Source of the DNA: a virus
DNA length: 26,676 nt
Strand: one strand, 5' to 3'
IMG/VR virus record: IMGVR_UViG_3300048033_001506
Span: 1 to 26,676 of that record
Shown here: piece by piece, positions 20,915 to 26,676 of the stretch
Position numbering within the stretch: position 1 is the stretch's first letter
How the letters are laid out: every line of letters starts with the position of its first letter
Notes under the pieces: generated by a model
Database searches by the model: none
What the model saw: only the letters and a program-made list of their open reading frames with translations
Told to the model about the DNA's origin: nothing
Made by a program: the position numbers and the translations under genes

Positions 20915-21233
20915 TAGAATCAAGTACCTTTCTGGTATCATAACAGAGGACGAAGTAACAAAAGTTGCTGTTGGTCATGTTGACGATGAATCCGACATGA
21001 TGCGTAAAGAACTATACAAGATCGGCAAGTATGCTGTAGAACTTTACAAAATGCTAGGCGAACTTCCCGACGGTGACTTCCCGCACTGGTGGCAAGGCAA
21101 GATAGTAAAAGCTGGAGAATACATAGGGTCAGCTAAACACTATCTGGAAGGCGAACTGTATGCACCCGAGCAGAATGAAACTGAGTTAGATAAACAAGAC
21201 GAAATAGATGACATAAATCCATCGGGCGTATGA
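20901..21233 (+). CDS. Small phage protein with HWWQGKIVKAGEYIGSAKHYL block
   Basis: Start choice: ATG 20901 has GGTGG 5 nt upstream; GTG 20892 and ATG 20898 are in frame too. From 20901 it is 110 residues. It begins MNEIDRIKYLSGIITEDEV, similar to 'LERLKFLAGMTES' in the gene at 18973. The 'PHWWQGKIVKAGEYIGSAKHYLEGEL' region is a conserved helix pair I know from many unnamed marine phage proteins. The tail is acidic. It overlaps the previous gene. It is likely the last gene of the plus-strand transcript, before a terminator. A structural or head-core role is inference. Confidence 0.72.
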   Translation: MNEIDRIKYLSGIITEDEVTKVAVGHVDDESDMMRKELYKIGKYAVELYKMLGELPDGDFPHWWQGKIVKAGEYIGSAKHYLEGELYAPEQNETELDKQDEIDDINPSGV

Positions 21234-21245
21234 TAATACATGTAT

Positions 21246-21271
21246 AAAAAAGGAGCTTATGCTCCTTTTTT
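21246..21271. terminator. Bidirectional intrinsic terminator
   Basis: A6-GGAGC-TTAT-GCTCC-T6: an 11-bp stem (21246-21256 with 21261-21271) flanked by A-run and T-run on both strands. It ends the plus-strand transcript and the convergent minus-strand methyltransferase transcript. Confidence 0.93.
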
Positions 21272-21284
21272 ATTGTCTACACAT

Positions 21285-22040
21285 TTAGAGCGTTTTCTCA
21301 ACGAGTATGGGATTATGTATACACCACATAGGCGGAAGTCGTCTAGAAACTACTCTAGCGTCATCAGGCAATGCTAACTGAACAAACTCATGTATGTGAT
21401 CGGCATTCCAAAACCAAGAGTAGTGTGTAGCATCTGTTACTGCTTCGTCACCGCTAGTGGGAACTCTGTCCACGTTTATTTGTAAATTATCATTATCAAT
21501 CAAACAGAAAACATTTGCTTGCTCAGTGTCTTCAACAAGAGTAGGCTGTAATACGCCATACTCATGTGTTCTGCGCACAATAAAATAATTCAATGCAACT
21601 TCTCGAAGAAAATGTCCGAATATGATTACTCCGCCTGTATTTAAATGTTGATAACATTCCTGTAACAAATTGGAAAGAATCTCAGGATCTAAATTACCAG
21701 TTTTCATGTAACAAAAAATTAAATCAAATGTCTCATCATCTGATTGCCAAGGCATAGGTTCATCAATGTTACCATCTGGATTATTCATCTGATTGTGATG
21801 GTTCCATTCACGAAAATCTGCATTTGGGAATGTTTCTCGTCCCTGTGCAATTGCTTCACTATCAAATTCAAATACTGTATAGTTTTCTTCGCTGAATTCG
21901 CACTCAGGATCATTCAGAAGTGTTCCAGCGTTTCCGTATAGTTCTAATACTTTGGCATTTTGAGTGTCAAGCGTTTTACTTGCACTGCCCAACGTGGTGT
22001 TGATGTAGCCGTACTTGGGAATATATGCTTCGATAGTCAT
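21285..22040 (-). CDS. Class I SAM-dependent methyltransferase-like protein
   Basis: The 251-residue protein has 'AKVLELYGNAGTLL' as motif I (a glycine-rich loop with Glu instead of Asp), 'YTVFEFDSEAIAQG' as motif II, then 'NQMNNPDGNIDEPMPWQSDD' and 'ETFDLIFCY', and 'NTGGVIIFGHF' as motif V/VI. The N-P-D-G-x-I-x-x-P-x-P segment is shared with the methyltransferase at 25474, so the two are paralogs. Acceptor unknown. It starts after AAGGACACACA and is read from a late octamer whose first base is the last base of the preceding gene's stop. Confidence 0.78.
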   Translation of the reverse strand: MTIEAYIPKYGYINTTLGSASKTLDTQNAKVLELYGNAGTLLNDPECEFSEENYTVFEFDSEAIAQGRETFPNADFREWNHHNQMNNPDGNIDEPMPWQSDDETFDLIFCYMKTGNLDPEILSNLLQECYQHLNTGGVIIFGHFLREVALNYFIVRRTHEYGVLQPTLVEDTEQANVFCLIDNDNLQINVDRVPTSGDEAVTDATHYSWFWNADHIHEFVQLALPDDARVVSRRLPPMWCIHNPILVEKTL

Positions 22041-22064
22041 TGTGTGTCCTTTGTCTGTGAAAAA

Positions 22065-22072
22065 TATTTATC
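22065..22072 (-). promoter_or_regulatory. Late-promoter octamer GATAAATA for the 22040 methyltransferase
   Basis: The minus strand reads GATAAATA; the predicted start near 22059 gives a 19-nt leader with AAAGGA. Confidence 0.62.
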
Positions 22073-22755
22073 TATCCTAAAAATTCATCTTTATCCAAAC
22101 TGGCAATCAAGTGTATGCGTTCCTCATTACTGTAATTGGTTGCGCAATGTATTTTAGAAGTATCTAGCAGGTAGGAGTTTGTTGTTTTGAAGTTCGCCAT
22201 TTGTAATGGTATTTCCTCTCCGGCATGTTTGACAGAAGTAAAGCCATCTGGCCATCCTACTATAAATGATCTGTTGTTGGTCTTGATAGGAAAATGCAAT
22301 CTCCATGTTAATATAGCTGAGCCACCTTGCCAACTGCCCATGTGATCCTGACCGTCCACATGAATGCTCAATGTGGTTCTAGGTGGCAAAACGCTTATTC
22401 TCCATCTGTATGCACCGGGTACAGATTGTACAAACTGTTCTAAGTAAGTGCCTTTAATTTGATTAATGGGGTATACATATGCTCGTTCATTAATAATTTC
22501 ATTCTGTTCTCTGGTCAGTTGGGTGGTTAATGATACGGAAGTATCGGCACGTGTGTTGTTTATAAAAGTTTTTCCAGCTATACCGTCAGTCCAATCAGAA
22601 GAATCTTTTGTTGAAACTGTGATGCTTTGATTTCGATTAGCAAGTGATTCATACTCTGAGCCCACTGCTTGTGTACATATTGTGTTGTACACCCTGATCA
22701 CATCTCTTCTCAGTGCCATATAATCGAAATCTATGTCAACTTTTTCAAATATCAT
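22072..22755 (-). CDS. 2-oxoglutarate/Fe(II) oxygenase-like protein (aspartyl/asparaginyl hydroxylase type)
   Basis: In 227 residues the facial triad is readable: H132-x-D134 in 'SIHVDGQDH', the distal H203 in 'KIHCATNY', and R213 in 'ERIHLI' for 2-oxoglutarate. 'WRLHFPIKTN' and 'LLDTSKIH' match the double-stranded helix strands of aspartyl beta-hydroxylase-like proteins, common in marine phages. It probably hydroxylates a protein side chain or small molecule; the target is unknown. It is the last of a coupled set: the start overlaps the next upstream gene's stop by 4 bp. A third of the N-terminus is unfamiliar. Confidence 0.83.
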   Translation of the reverse strand: MIFEKVDIDFDYMALRRDVIRVYNTICTQAVGSEYESLANRNQSITVSTKDSSDWTDGIAGKTFINNTRADTSVSLTTQLTREQNEIINERAYVYPINQIKGTYLEQFVQSVPGAYRWRISVLPPRTTLSIHVDGQDHMGSWQGGSAILTWRLHFPIKTNNRSFIVGWPDGFTSVKHAGEEIPLQMANFKTTNSYLLDTSKIHCATNYSNEERIHLIASLDKDEFLG

Positions 22756-23423
22756 AACTGTATGTCCGTTGCTTTTTGTAAATGCAGTGCATCAGGACCG
22801 ACCATGCCAGTAATTGTGAGGCAGTATCGAGGCCAATATCCCACATTGCCTGTTGCATGATATATTCCTTCCGGCCAACAATGAATATCGCCTAATCGAT
22901 ATTGGTGAAGTACGGTGTTTCCTATCAACACATAATGCCCCCAATTCCAATCATTCAACTGTACAAGATATCTGATCACTTCTGTGTCGTCACTGACTTT
23001 TGCAAAATTGCGTCTATAATTATTATAACTGTCCCTGTGCCACGGAATTGCTTTTCCGGGTGGTTGCTTTAAAAACATAATTTGAGGATCAATCAGACCT
23101 GACAATTCTGCCATTCGGTGAAACAATTCAGGTAGATTGTTTCGACGTTGCATGCCACCGGTGTTGTGTTCGTTGAAACCAGCAGAAGTGATATCATTGT
23201 GGTATCCCTCCATTATGCTCTGTGCTTGTGGATTATATGCTGTGCCCTTAAATTCAACTTCGCTGTAACTGTCGCTTTCTTCAAAGTTCTTATCCGCATG
23301 CTGAATTGTATTTTCCAAATCAGTGTGCACAAATCGGCCAACATGCTTGACATCATTGTGATCACACGACGGATCATAATGCCAAGGAAAATTTTGTTTG
23401 TTCCATTCCCAATAACTGTCCAT
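22752..23423 (-). CDS. 2-oxoglutarate/Fe(II) oxygenase-like protein
   Basis: The 223-residue protein has H129-R-D131 in 'IPWHRDSYNNYRR', the distal H189 in 'GIYHATGN' and R199 near 'WPRYCLTITG' as the likely 2-oxoglutarate-binding Arg. Strands 'YLVQLNDWNWGHYVLIGN' and 'RLGDIHCWPEG' fit the jelly-roll core. It is a different family member from its neighbours on both sides, with little similarity outside the metal residues. Target unknown. One base separates it from the stop of the upstream oxygenase gene, and it overlaps the downstream one by ATGA, so the three are one translational unit. Confidence 0.82.
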   Translation of the reverse strand: MDSYWEWNKQNFPWHYDPSCDHNDVKHVGRFVHTDLENTIQHADKNFEESDSYSEVEFKGTAYNPQAQSIMEGYHNDITSAGFNEHNTGGMQRRNNLPELFHRMAELSGLIDPQIMFLKQPPGKAIPWHRDSYNNYRRNFAKVSDDTEVIRYLVQLNDWNWGHYVLIGNTVLHQYRLGDIHCWPEGIYHATGNVGYWPRYCLTITGMVGPDALHLQKATDIQL

Positions 23424-23424
23424 T

Positions 23425-24105
23425 TTAGTAATACTCTCCCGTAAAAAAGATACGCCGATGATCCAAGTGACTGGAATAATCAGTGCCGTGCCATGTGTCT
23501 TTGCCAGGGGCCCACATGAAAATTAGCCCGTTTTTGAATTTAATTTCCTTAGAAAATTCAGGAAAATTAGTTTCCTGGGGATCCAGTGGATTATTCAAAG
23601 ATACATAAAGTTTTGTGCCATAGTCTGAGTAATCCAAACTGTCATCAGCACAATATATTACACATTTTATCAAGCCAATACTGAGGGCATCTCTCCCATA
23701 CTTGATGTTTTCTCTACGAAGTTCTTCAGGATCATCTGTGTGCGGCAAAAGTATACCCGTTTCTCTTATAAGATCAGCCCCGTGCATTTTAGAATTGACC
23801 ATATTGGCTTCAGTAAGGCCCACATGCCAGTGTCCATTACTTTTAACATAGTCACCAAAATGCTTTGTTGCTATTTGTTGCAGCACCATACATAAATGAT
23901 CTTTATGCTCCCAATACAATATACTGTCAGCATTTTCAACACCGTAATTTGCTTGATCATCTGGCGTATAATTAGATAATTTTAATGCGTCTGCATGTAC
24001 TTGCAAGCAGAGATCATTCACATAATCACACTGCGCCGTGACATGTCGCCATGGGTAATCATGTTCCTCTGATTGGATCTGGAAATTATGTTCGTTTGCG
24101 CTCAT
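23425..24105 (-). CDS. 2-oxoglutarate/Fe(II) oxygenase-like protein (prolyl-hydroxylase type)
   Basis: In 226 residues, H122-T-D124 in 'LLPHTDDPEELRR', H206 in 'DTWHGTDY' and R217/R218 in 'HRRIFFTGEYY' form the expected metal and co-substrate set. 'IKCVIYCADDSL' and 'LIFMWAPGKDTWHG' match the barrel strands. I read it as prolyl-4-hydroxylase/PiuC-like in fold, with unknown target. It overlaps the GH6 gene upstream by 20 bp. Residues 1-90 are His/Tyr-rich and not recognisable. It is the first of three oxygenase-like genes. Confidence 0.82.
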   Translation of the reverse strand: MSANEHNFQIQSEEHDYPWRHVTAQCDYVNDLCLQVHADALKLSNYTPDDQANYGVENADSILYWEHKDHLCMVLQQIATKHFGDYVKSNGHWHVGLTEANMVNSKMHGADLIRETGILLPHTDDPEELRRENIKYGRDALSIGLIKCVIYCADDSLDYSDYGTKLYVSLNNPLDPQETNFPEFSKEIKFKNGLIFMWAPGKDTWHGTDYSSHLDHRRIFFTGEYY

Positions 24106-24943
24106 AGTTCTTCACTAGCTCCTCGGCTTGCTCTCCCCAAAATTTTCCTGCTTTTGGGCCGCCATTACGTTTGCCGTCCGACTCTCCTGGTATCTTTACC
24201 CATAAAAATGCATCACATTTTTCTTCACCGGTATCACATGTAGGGGGTTGTCCTAACGATCTGCCTGGAGGATTACACCATTCATTGCCGTGAGGGCCGT
24301 TGCCGTTGCGACTTGTGTCCACAACAAAATAATCGTTAGGCCTATGTTCACATATTTTCATCGCCCACTCAATACTTTCCTTTGTGGTGCGATAGTTGCT
24401 AACATTCACACTGAAGCCCCTGACTTTATTGTTACACACACTATTTAACAGTTTTGCTGAGTCTTCGGCATTTAACCAATTACTATGGCCGATGTCAACA
24501 TAAACCAATGCATCACACCTGCTTGTGAAAAGCTCAATGCCTTCCCTCATTGTGTCTAGACGCCATTTGGCGTCAGTGGGATCCATTTCCACAGTGTGGG
24601 GTAAACTATCAGGTTCAAAAATAACAATGGGTTTATTATTTCCTATACCATCAGCGAAACTTTCTAGGAAGTAAAAATAACTGTCTCTAGAGTGTGCGCC
24701 GCCTTTGCTGTAATGTCCCATGTCTCTGTTGGGCATGTTATAAACTACCAGTACTGGCAATCGAGGGGATGTTCTCCGAAGTAATCGGCGTATGCTGTTA
24801 TCCAAGTCACTTACTTCTTTCCCGTTTCTTTCGCCGTACCAAAAACTCACAGGGTGTTCAAAAATTTTACTAGCAAGGGGATAATGTATTTTGTGGTCTT
24901 TTACTCTGTCAAAGTCATTGACCCAAAAAGGATATGATAGCAT
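24086..24943 (-). CDS. Glycoside hydrolase family 6 (cellulase/cellobiohydrolase-type) enzyme
   Basis: From ATG 24943 the protein is 285 residues, one GH6 catalytic domain. Landmarks in order: 'LPVLVVYNMPNRD' (general acid D74), 'FEPDSLPH' (E110-P-D-S-L), 'YVDIGHSNWL' (D150), 'GFSVNVSNY', 'VVDTSRNGNGP' (D209), 'EWCNPPGRSLG', 'CDAFLWVKIPGESDG' (D244) and 'GPKAGKFW'. All diagnostic GH6 blocks are present. Six cysteines suggest an exported protein, yet this frame has no signal peptide. Known GH6 enzymes cleave beta-1,4-glucan with inversion. I chose 24943 because TAATG couples it to the 44-residue gene before it; ATG 24973 in the same frame is possible. A phage GH6 is unusual. Confidence 0.9.
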   Translation of the reverse strand: MLSYPFWVNDFDRVKDHKIHYPLASKIFEHPVSFWYGERNGKEVSDLDNSIRRLLRRTSPRLPVLVVYNMPNRDMGHYSKGGAHSRDSYFYFLESFADGIGNNKPIVIFEPDSLPHTVEMDPTDAKWRLDTMREGIELFTSRCDALVYVDIGHSNWLNAEDSAKLLNSVCNNKVRGFSVNVSNYRTTKESIEWAMKICEHRPNDYFVVDTSRNGNGPHGNEWCNPPGRSLGQPPTCDTGEEKCDAFLWVKIPGESDGKRNGGPKAGKFWGEQAEELVKNYERKRT

Positions 24944-25077
24944 TAATACAATAGACCGTAAGCCAAGCACCATACTTCTAATGCAACAGCATAAGCAGCA
25001 TCTGCAAAAATTGGCACAAGTGCTATAAACAGTGCTGAACCTAATAGAAATTTTTGTGTTTTAGATAAACTCAGCAT
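24943..25077 (-). CDS. 44-residue signal-peptide-like or membrane peptide directly before GH6
   Basis: An ATG at 25077 preceded by GGAG (8-nt spacing) opens a 44-codon frame ending in TAA whose last A begins the GH6 ATG. The peptide has a basic start (K6, K9), a hydrophobic core 'FLLGSALFIALVPIFA' and A-D-A-A-Y-A, a good signal-peptidase-I site, then 'VALEVWCLAYGLLY'. It could be the export signal of GH6 separated by a frameshift, or an independent small membrane peptide. The ribosome-binding site supports real translation. The preceding feature is tRNA-Thr. Confidence 0.6.
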   Translation of the reverse strand: MLSLSKTQKFLLGSALFIALVPIFADAAYAVALEVWCLAYGLLY

Positions 25078-25100
25078 GTATAACTCCAACAAAATAAAAG

Positions 25101-25176
25101 TGGTGCCGCCACCAAGAATCGAACTCGGGACCTTCTCATTACAAGTGAGCTGCTCTACCTGCTGAGCTATAGCGGC
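25101..25176 (-). tRNA. tRNA-Thr, anticodon UGU
   Basis: The 76-nt gene folds as a full cloverleaf: acceptor GCCGCTA with TGGCGGC, D-arm GCTC/GAGC, anticodon loop CTTGTAA (anticodon TGT), T-arm CCGAG-TTCGATT-CTTGG, and an encoded 3' CCA. The anticodon stem has a G-A mismatch at its first pair (27-43) and one G-T in the T-stem. It reads ACA (and possibly other ACN) Thr codons, common in AT-rich phage genes. A late octamer lies 10 bases before the 5' end, so a late start falls about 4 nt upstream of the mature tRNA. Confidence 0.95.
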
Positions 25177-25185
25177 ATTGTGTTT

Positions 25186-25193
25186 TATTTATT
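25186..25193 (-). promoter_or_regulatory. Late-promoter octamer AATAAATA before tRNA-Thr
   Basis: The minus strand reads AATAAATA; it overlaps the stop of the 81-residue gene. The predicted start near 25180 precedes the tRNA 5' end by 4 nt, and the transcript would continue into the small peptide and GH6 genes. Confidence 0.58.
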
Positions 25194-25434
25194 CGAAATT
25201 CTCATATTGTTCATCAAAATACGATTCATCTTGAATTGAACTAAACTTGGCTTGTGTAGCATATTCAAATATATCGTCTATGCCTTCCAGTGTTACTAGC
25301 ATTTCTTTGGGAGATTGTTTTGTAAGTCTGCATAGTTCAGTCATTGCTAACACCAGCTGGTGCCTGCCAATTTCAAACTTTTCGCAAAGCAGCCTAACGT
25401 CTGGTTGATATCCTGTATTGTCGTCTGTCATCAT
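25189..25434 (-). CDS. Unknown 81-residue acidic protein
   Basis: The protein starts with two Met codons (25434, 25431), with AAGG about 10 nt upstream. It is mostly helical ('DVRLLCEKFEIGRHQLVLAMTELCRLTKQSPKEMLVTLEG') and ends in an acidic, aromatic tail (DESYFDEQYENFE). There are two Cys and no membrane segment. No family is recognised. Its stop is inside the late octamer used by tRNA-Thr. The start is 39 nt after the stop of the 25474 methyltransferase, so it may share that transcript. Confidence 0.62.
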   Translation of the reverse strand: MMTDDNTGYQPDVRLLCEKFEIGRHQLVLAMTELCRLTKQSPKEMLVTLEGIDDIFEYATQAKFSSIQDESYFDEQYENFE

Positions 25435-25473
25435 TGTGCGTGTGCCTTTTTTTGGGTTAATAGTATAGTTGGT

Positions 25474-26226
25474 TTACTTTATGATAATAACTTTCTGTAC
25501 ATGTCCTGTTGTGGGGAATCTAACTACATTTTCATATCCTAAGTTATGAAGTTGGTTGCTTAACCACCCTGGATGGAAAACGGACACTAAATGCTCTACA
25601 CGCTTGTTGCTATACATCTCGTCTAACAACAGATCGCTGTCCACAAGATATTTGTAATCTAGTAAGCATTCCTGAACATCATCAAGTGTAACACACTGTC
25701 TATGGGGGTAGTCCAATTTACGCTTGTCTAAAAACCATTCTATTCCAGTTGCATCCACAAATGTAAATGCTATTTGGCCGGTGTCTTTGCATACTCTACG
25801 CATTTCAGACACATCGTGAATTAACTGTTCGTACGTGGTGTGACTGTAAACACTGTATGCCAGCACAAAGTCAAACGTATTATCTTCATAAGGCAACGGC
25901 AAATTAATTTTGCCATCGGGATTATACATGTGATTGAATGCATCATAGTGTTGCCAATTAGCTTCAGGGCAAAGAGATTTGCCGTAATCTAATGCAGATT
26001 GATCAACATCCAAACAATAATAATTGTTAAGCTCGACTCCATCAGATTGCTCCATGCAATCCAAAATAAAGTTTCCGCAATTGCCGCCAATGTCCAAAAC
26101 TTTTTGTCCTTGCCAATCGGGCTTTCTAAGCACGACATCAAAGAATCTAAAACGTTCTGCACGAGGGAAAACTGAACTTCTTTTTTTCACAAACCGCTCG
26201 ACTCCTGTTACGTCAATATCAAGCAT
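25474..26226 (-). CDS. Class I SAM-dependent methyltransferase
   Basis: The 250-residue protein has a classic motif I 'KVLDIGGNCGNFILDC', motif II 'YYCLDVDQSALDYG', 'NPDGKINLPLPYEDNTFDFVLAYSVYSHT' covering motifs III-IV (with an added Pro-rich loop) and 'DTGQIAFTFVDATG' for motif V. A C-terminal region of about 80 residues is unassigned. The N-terminal 25 residues (VKKRSSVFPRAERFRFF) are basic. It shares the N-P-D-G-x-I-x-x-P-x-P loop with the gene at 21285. Acceptor unknown, possibly a sugar or peptide linked to the glycan genes nearby. The ATG overlaps the upstream stop (TAATG). Confidence 0.86.
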   Translation of the reverse strand: MLDIDVTGVERFVKKRSSVFPRAERFRFFDVVLRKPDWQGQKVLDIGGNCGNFILDCMEQSDGVELNNYYCLDVDQSALDYGKSLCPEANWQHYDAFNHMYNPDGKINLPLPYEDNTFDFVLAYSVYSHTTYEQLIHDVSEMRRVCKDTGQIAFTFVDATGIEWFLDKRKLDYPHRQCVTLDDVQECLLDYKYLVDSDLLLDEMYSNKRVEHLVSVFHPGWLSNQLHNLGYENVVRFPTTGHVQKVIIIK

Positions 26227-26676
26227 TACAGAGTGATTTTAGTATCATCAGGTAAACGTTTTTTTCCGCTATCATTGTTTATACTGTCAAACTGTCCGGC
26301 GCCTTTGGGATTATAAGAGTTCAGATCTTCGAATGGATTAACCTCACCTGATATAAACTTTTCAAAAGGACTTGGAGACTGATGAGCACCAATTTTTTTC
26401 AAAAACCAATCAATCTTACTAGCATGGTGCATTCGAGCTTGTGTCATATTAGGATGATTAAAATCTTCAGGATCTTCTGGATTTCCTTCTTTGTACACTC
26501 TGTCTGCAAAAGTTTTATCATCGTTGCCGCCAGTCAAGTCGGCACGATCATGTAGAATTTCTATATTAATTTTTTCATAGATACCGTTCATTCTGGCAAT
26601 GACACTTACCCAAGTGTCATTTTGAGCATTGATACTCCATGCATCGCATAGCACAAACCAGTCAGCAGGTATAATT
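26226..26676 (-). CDS. Unknown phage protein, N-terminus cut by window edge
   Basis: The frame is open to the window edge, where I read I-I-P-A-D-W-F-V-L-C-D-A-W, so the start lies outside; an internal GTG at 26654 is not a convincing start. The visible 149 residues include a beta-rich stretch (TWVSVIARMNGIYEKINIEIL), an acidic disordered region (GNPEDPEDFNHPN), a helix (MTQARMHHASKIDWFLKKIG) and a hydrophilic tail rich in Asn, Asp and Pro. I do not recognise a family. The stop overlaps the start of the methyltransferase by one base. Confidence 0.6.
   Translation of the reverse strand, partial: IIPADWFVLCDAWSINAQNDTWVSVIARMNGIYEKINIEILHDRADLTGGNDDKTFADRVYKEGNPEDPEDFNHPNMTQARMHHASKIDWFLKKIGAHQSPSPFEKFISGEVNPFEDLNSYNPKGAGQFDSINNDSGKKRLPDDTKITL

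Noticed and set aside
1-26676. CRISPR array, insertion sequence, integrase or attachment site
   Set aside because: No spaced repeat series, transposase or integrase motifs were found; the tRNA gene has no flanking partial copy that I could see.

Overview
This window looks like part of a tailed marine bacteriophage genome, most likely a T4-like myovirus. The evidence is dense gene packing with 1-20 bp overlaps, a T4-type lysozyme, a probable virion protein, many small viral hypothetical genes, an octamer close to the T4 late promoter (NATAAATA) in front of most transcription units, one phage-style tRNA gene and no bacterial housekeeping operons. The DNA is AT-rich. Two host-like genes, the bS21-type ribosomal protein (KPSE motif) and a seven-iron ferredoxin of the FdxA type, resemble alphaproteobacterial versions, so an alphaproteobacterial host such as a SAR11 relative is plausible but not proven. 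No terminase, portal, capsid or polymerase gene lies inside the window, so the phage assignment rests on the features above.

Layout. 1-5953 is one minus-strand operon: a three-helix coiled-coil membrane protein, two small paralogous coiled-coil proteins, ClpX, bS21, a nucleotidyltransferase-cupin fusion, a DUF4396-like membrane protein, a ferritin-like protein and a second nucleotidyltransferase cut by the window edge. 6006-7244 (+) is a putative glycosyltransferase. 7349-11110 is a minus-strand block of QueD, an LSm-like protein, a thermonuclease, a SleB cell-wall hydrolase, FdxA and the UV endonuclease UvsE. Several of these genes have clear sigma70-type promoters (TTGACW-16/17-TATWAT), and the block encloses a likely plus-strand small RNA. 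11181-16218 (+) holds three tandem SGNH-hydrolase paralogs, an isolated virion protein with its own promoter and terminator, a lysozyme, a fourth SGNH-like gene and a possible internal head protein. 16233-16772 (-) is unknown. 16852-21233 (+) carries a small membrane protein, a probable packaged basic protein, a cupin, two tandem short-chain dehydrogenases, a long nucleotidyltransferase with an unusual Cys-rich tail and two small structural-type proteins. 21285-26676 (-) holds two methyltransferases, three different 2-oxoglutarate/Fe(II) oxygenase-like proteins, a glycoside hydrolase family 6 (cellulase-type) enzyme preceded by a 44-residue secretion-signal-like peptide, tRNA-Thr(UGU) and two unknowns.

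How the parts may work together. ClpX with an intact ClpP-docking loop, next to bS21, points to redirection of host proteolysis and translation. FdxA and the ferritin-like protein point to redox and iron management. The SGNH enzymes, glycosyltransferase, GH6 enzyme, SleB hydrolase and lysozyme form a large envelope and glycan toolkit. Two regulatory classes can be read directly: sigma70-type promoters, likely early, and NATAAATA promoters, likely late. In three cases the late octamer lies only 5-6 nt before an ATG that lacks a Shine-Dalgarno sequence, which predicts leaderless late mRNAs.
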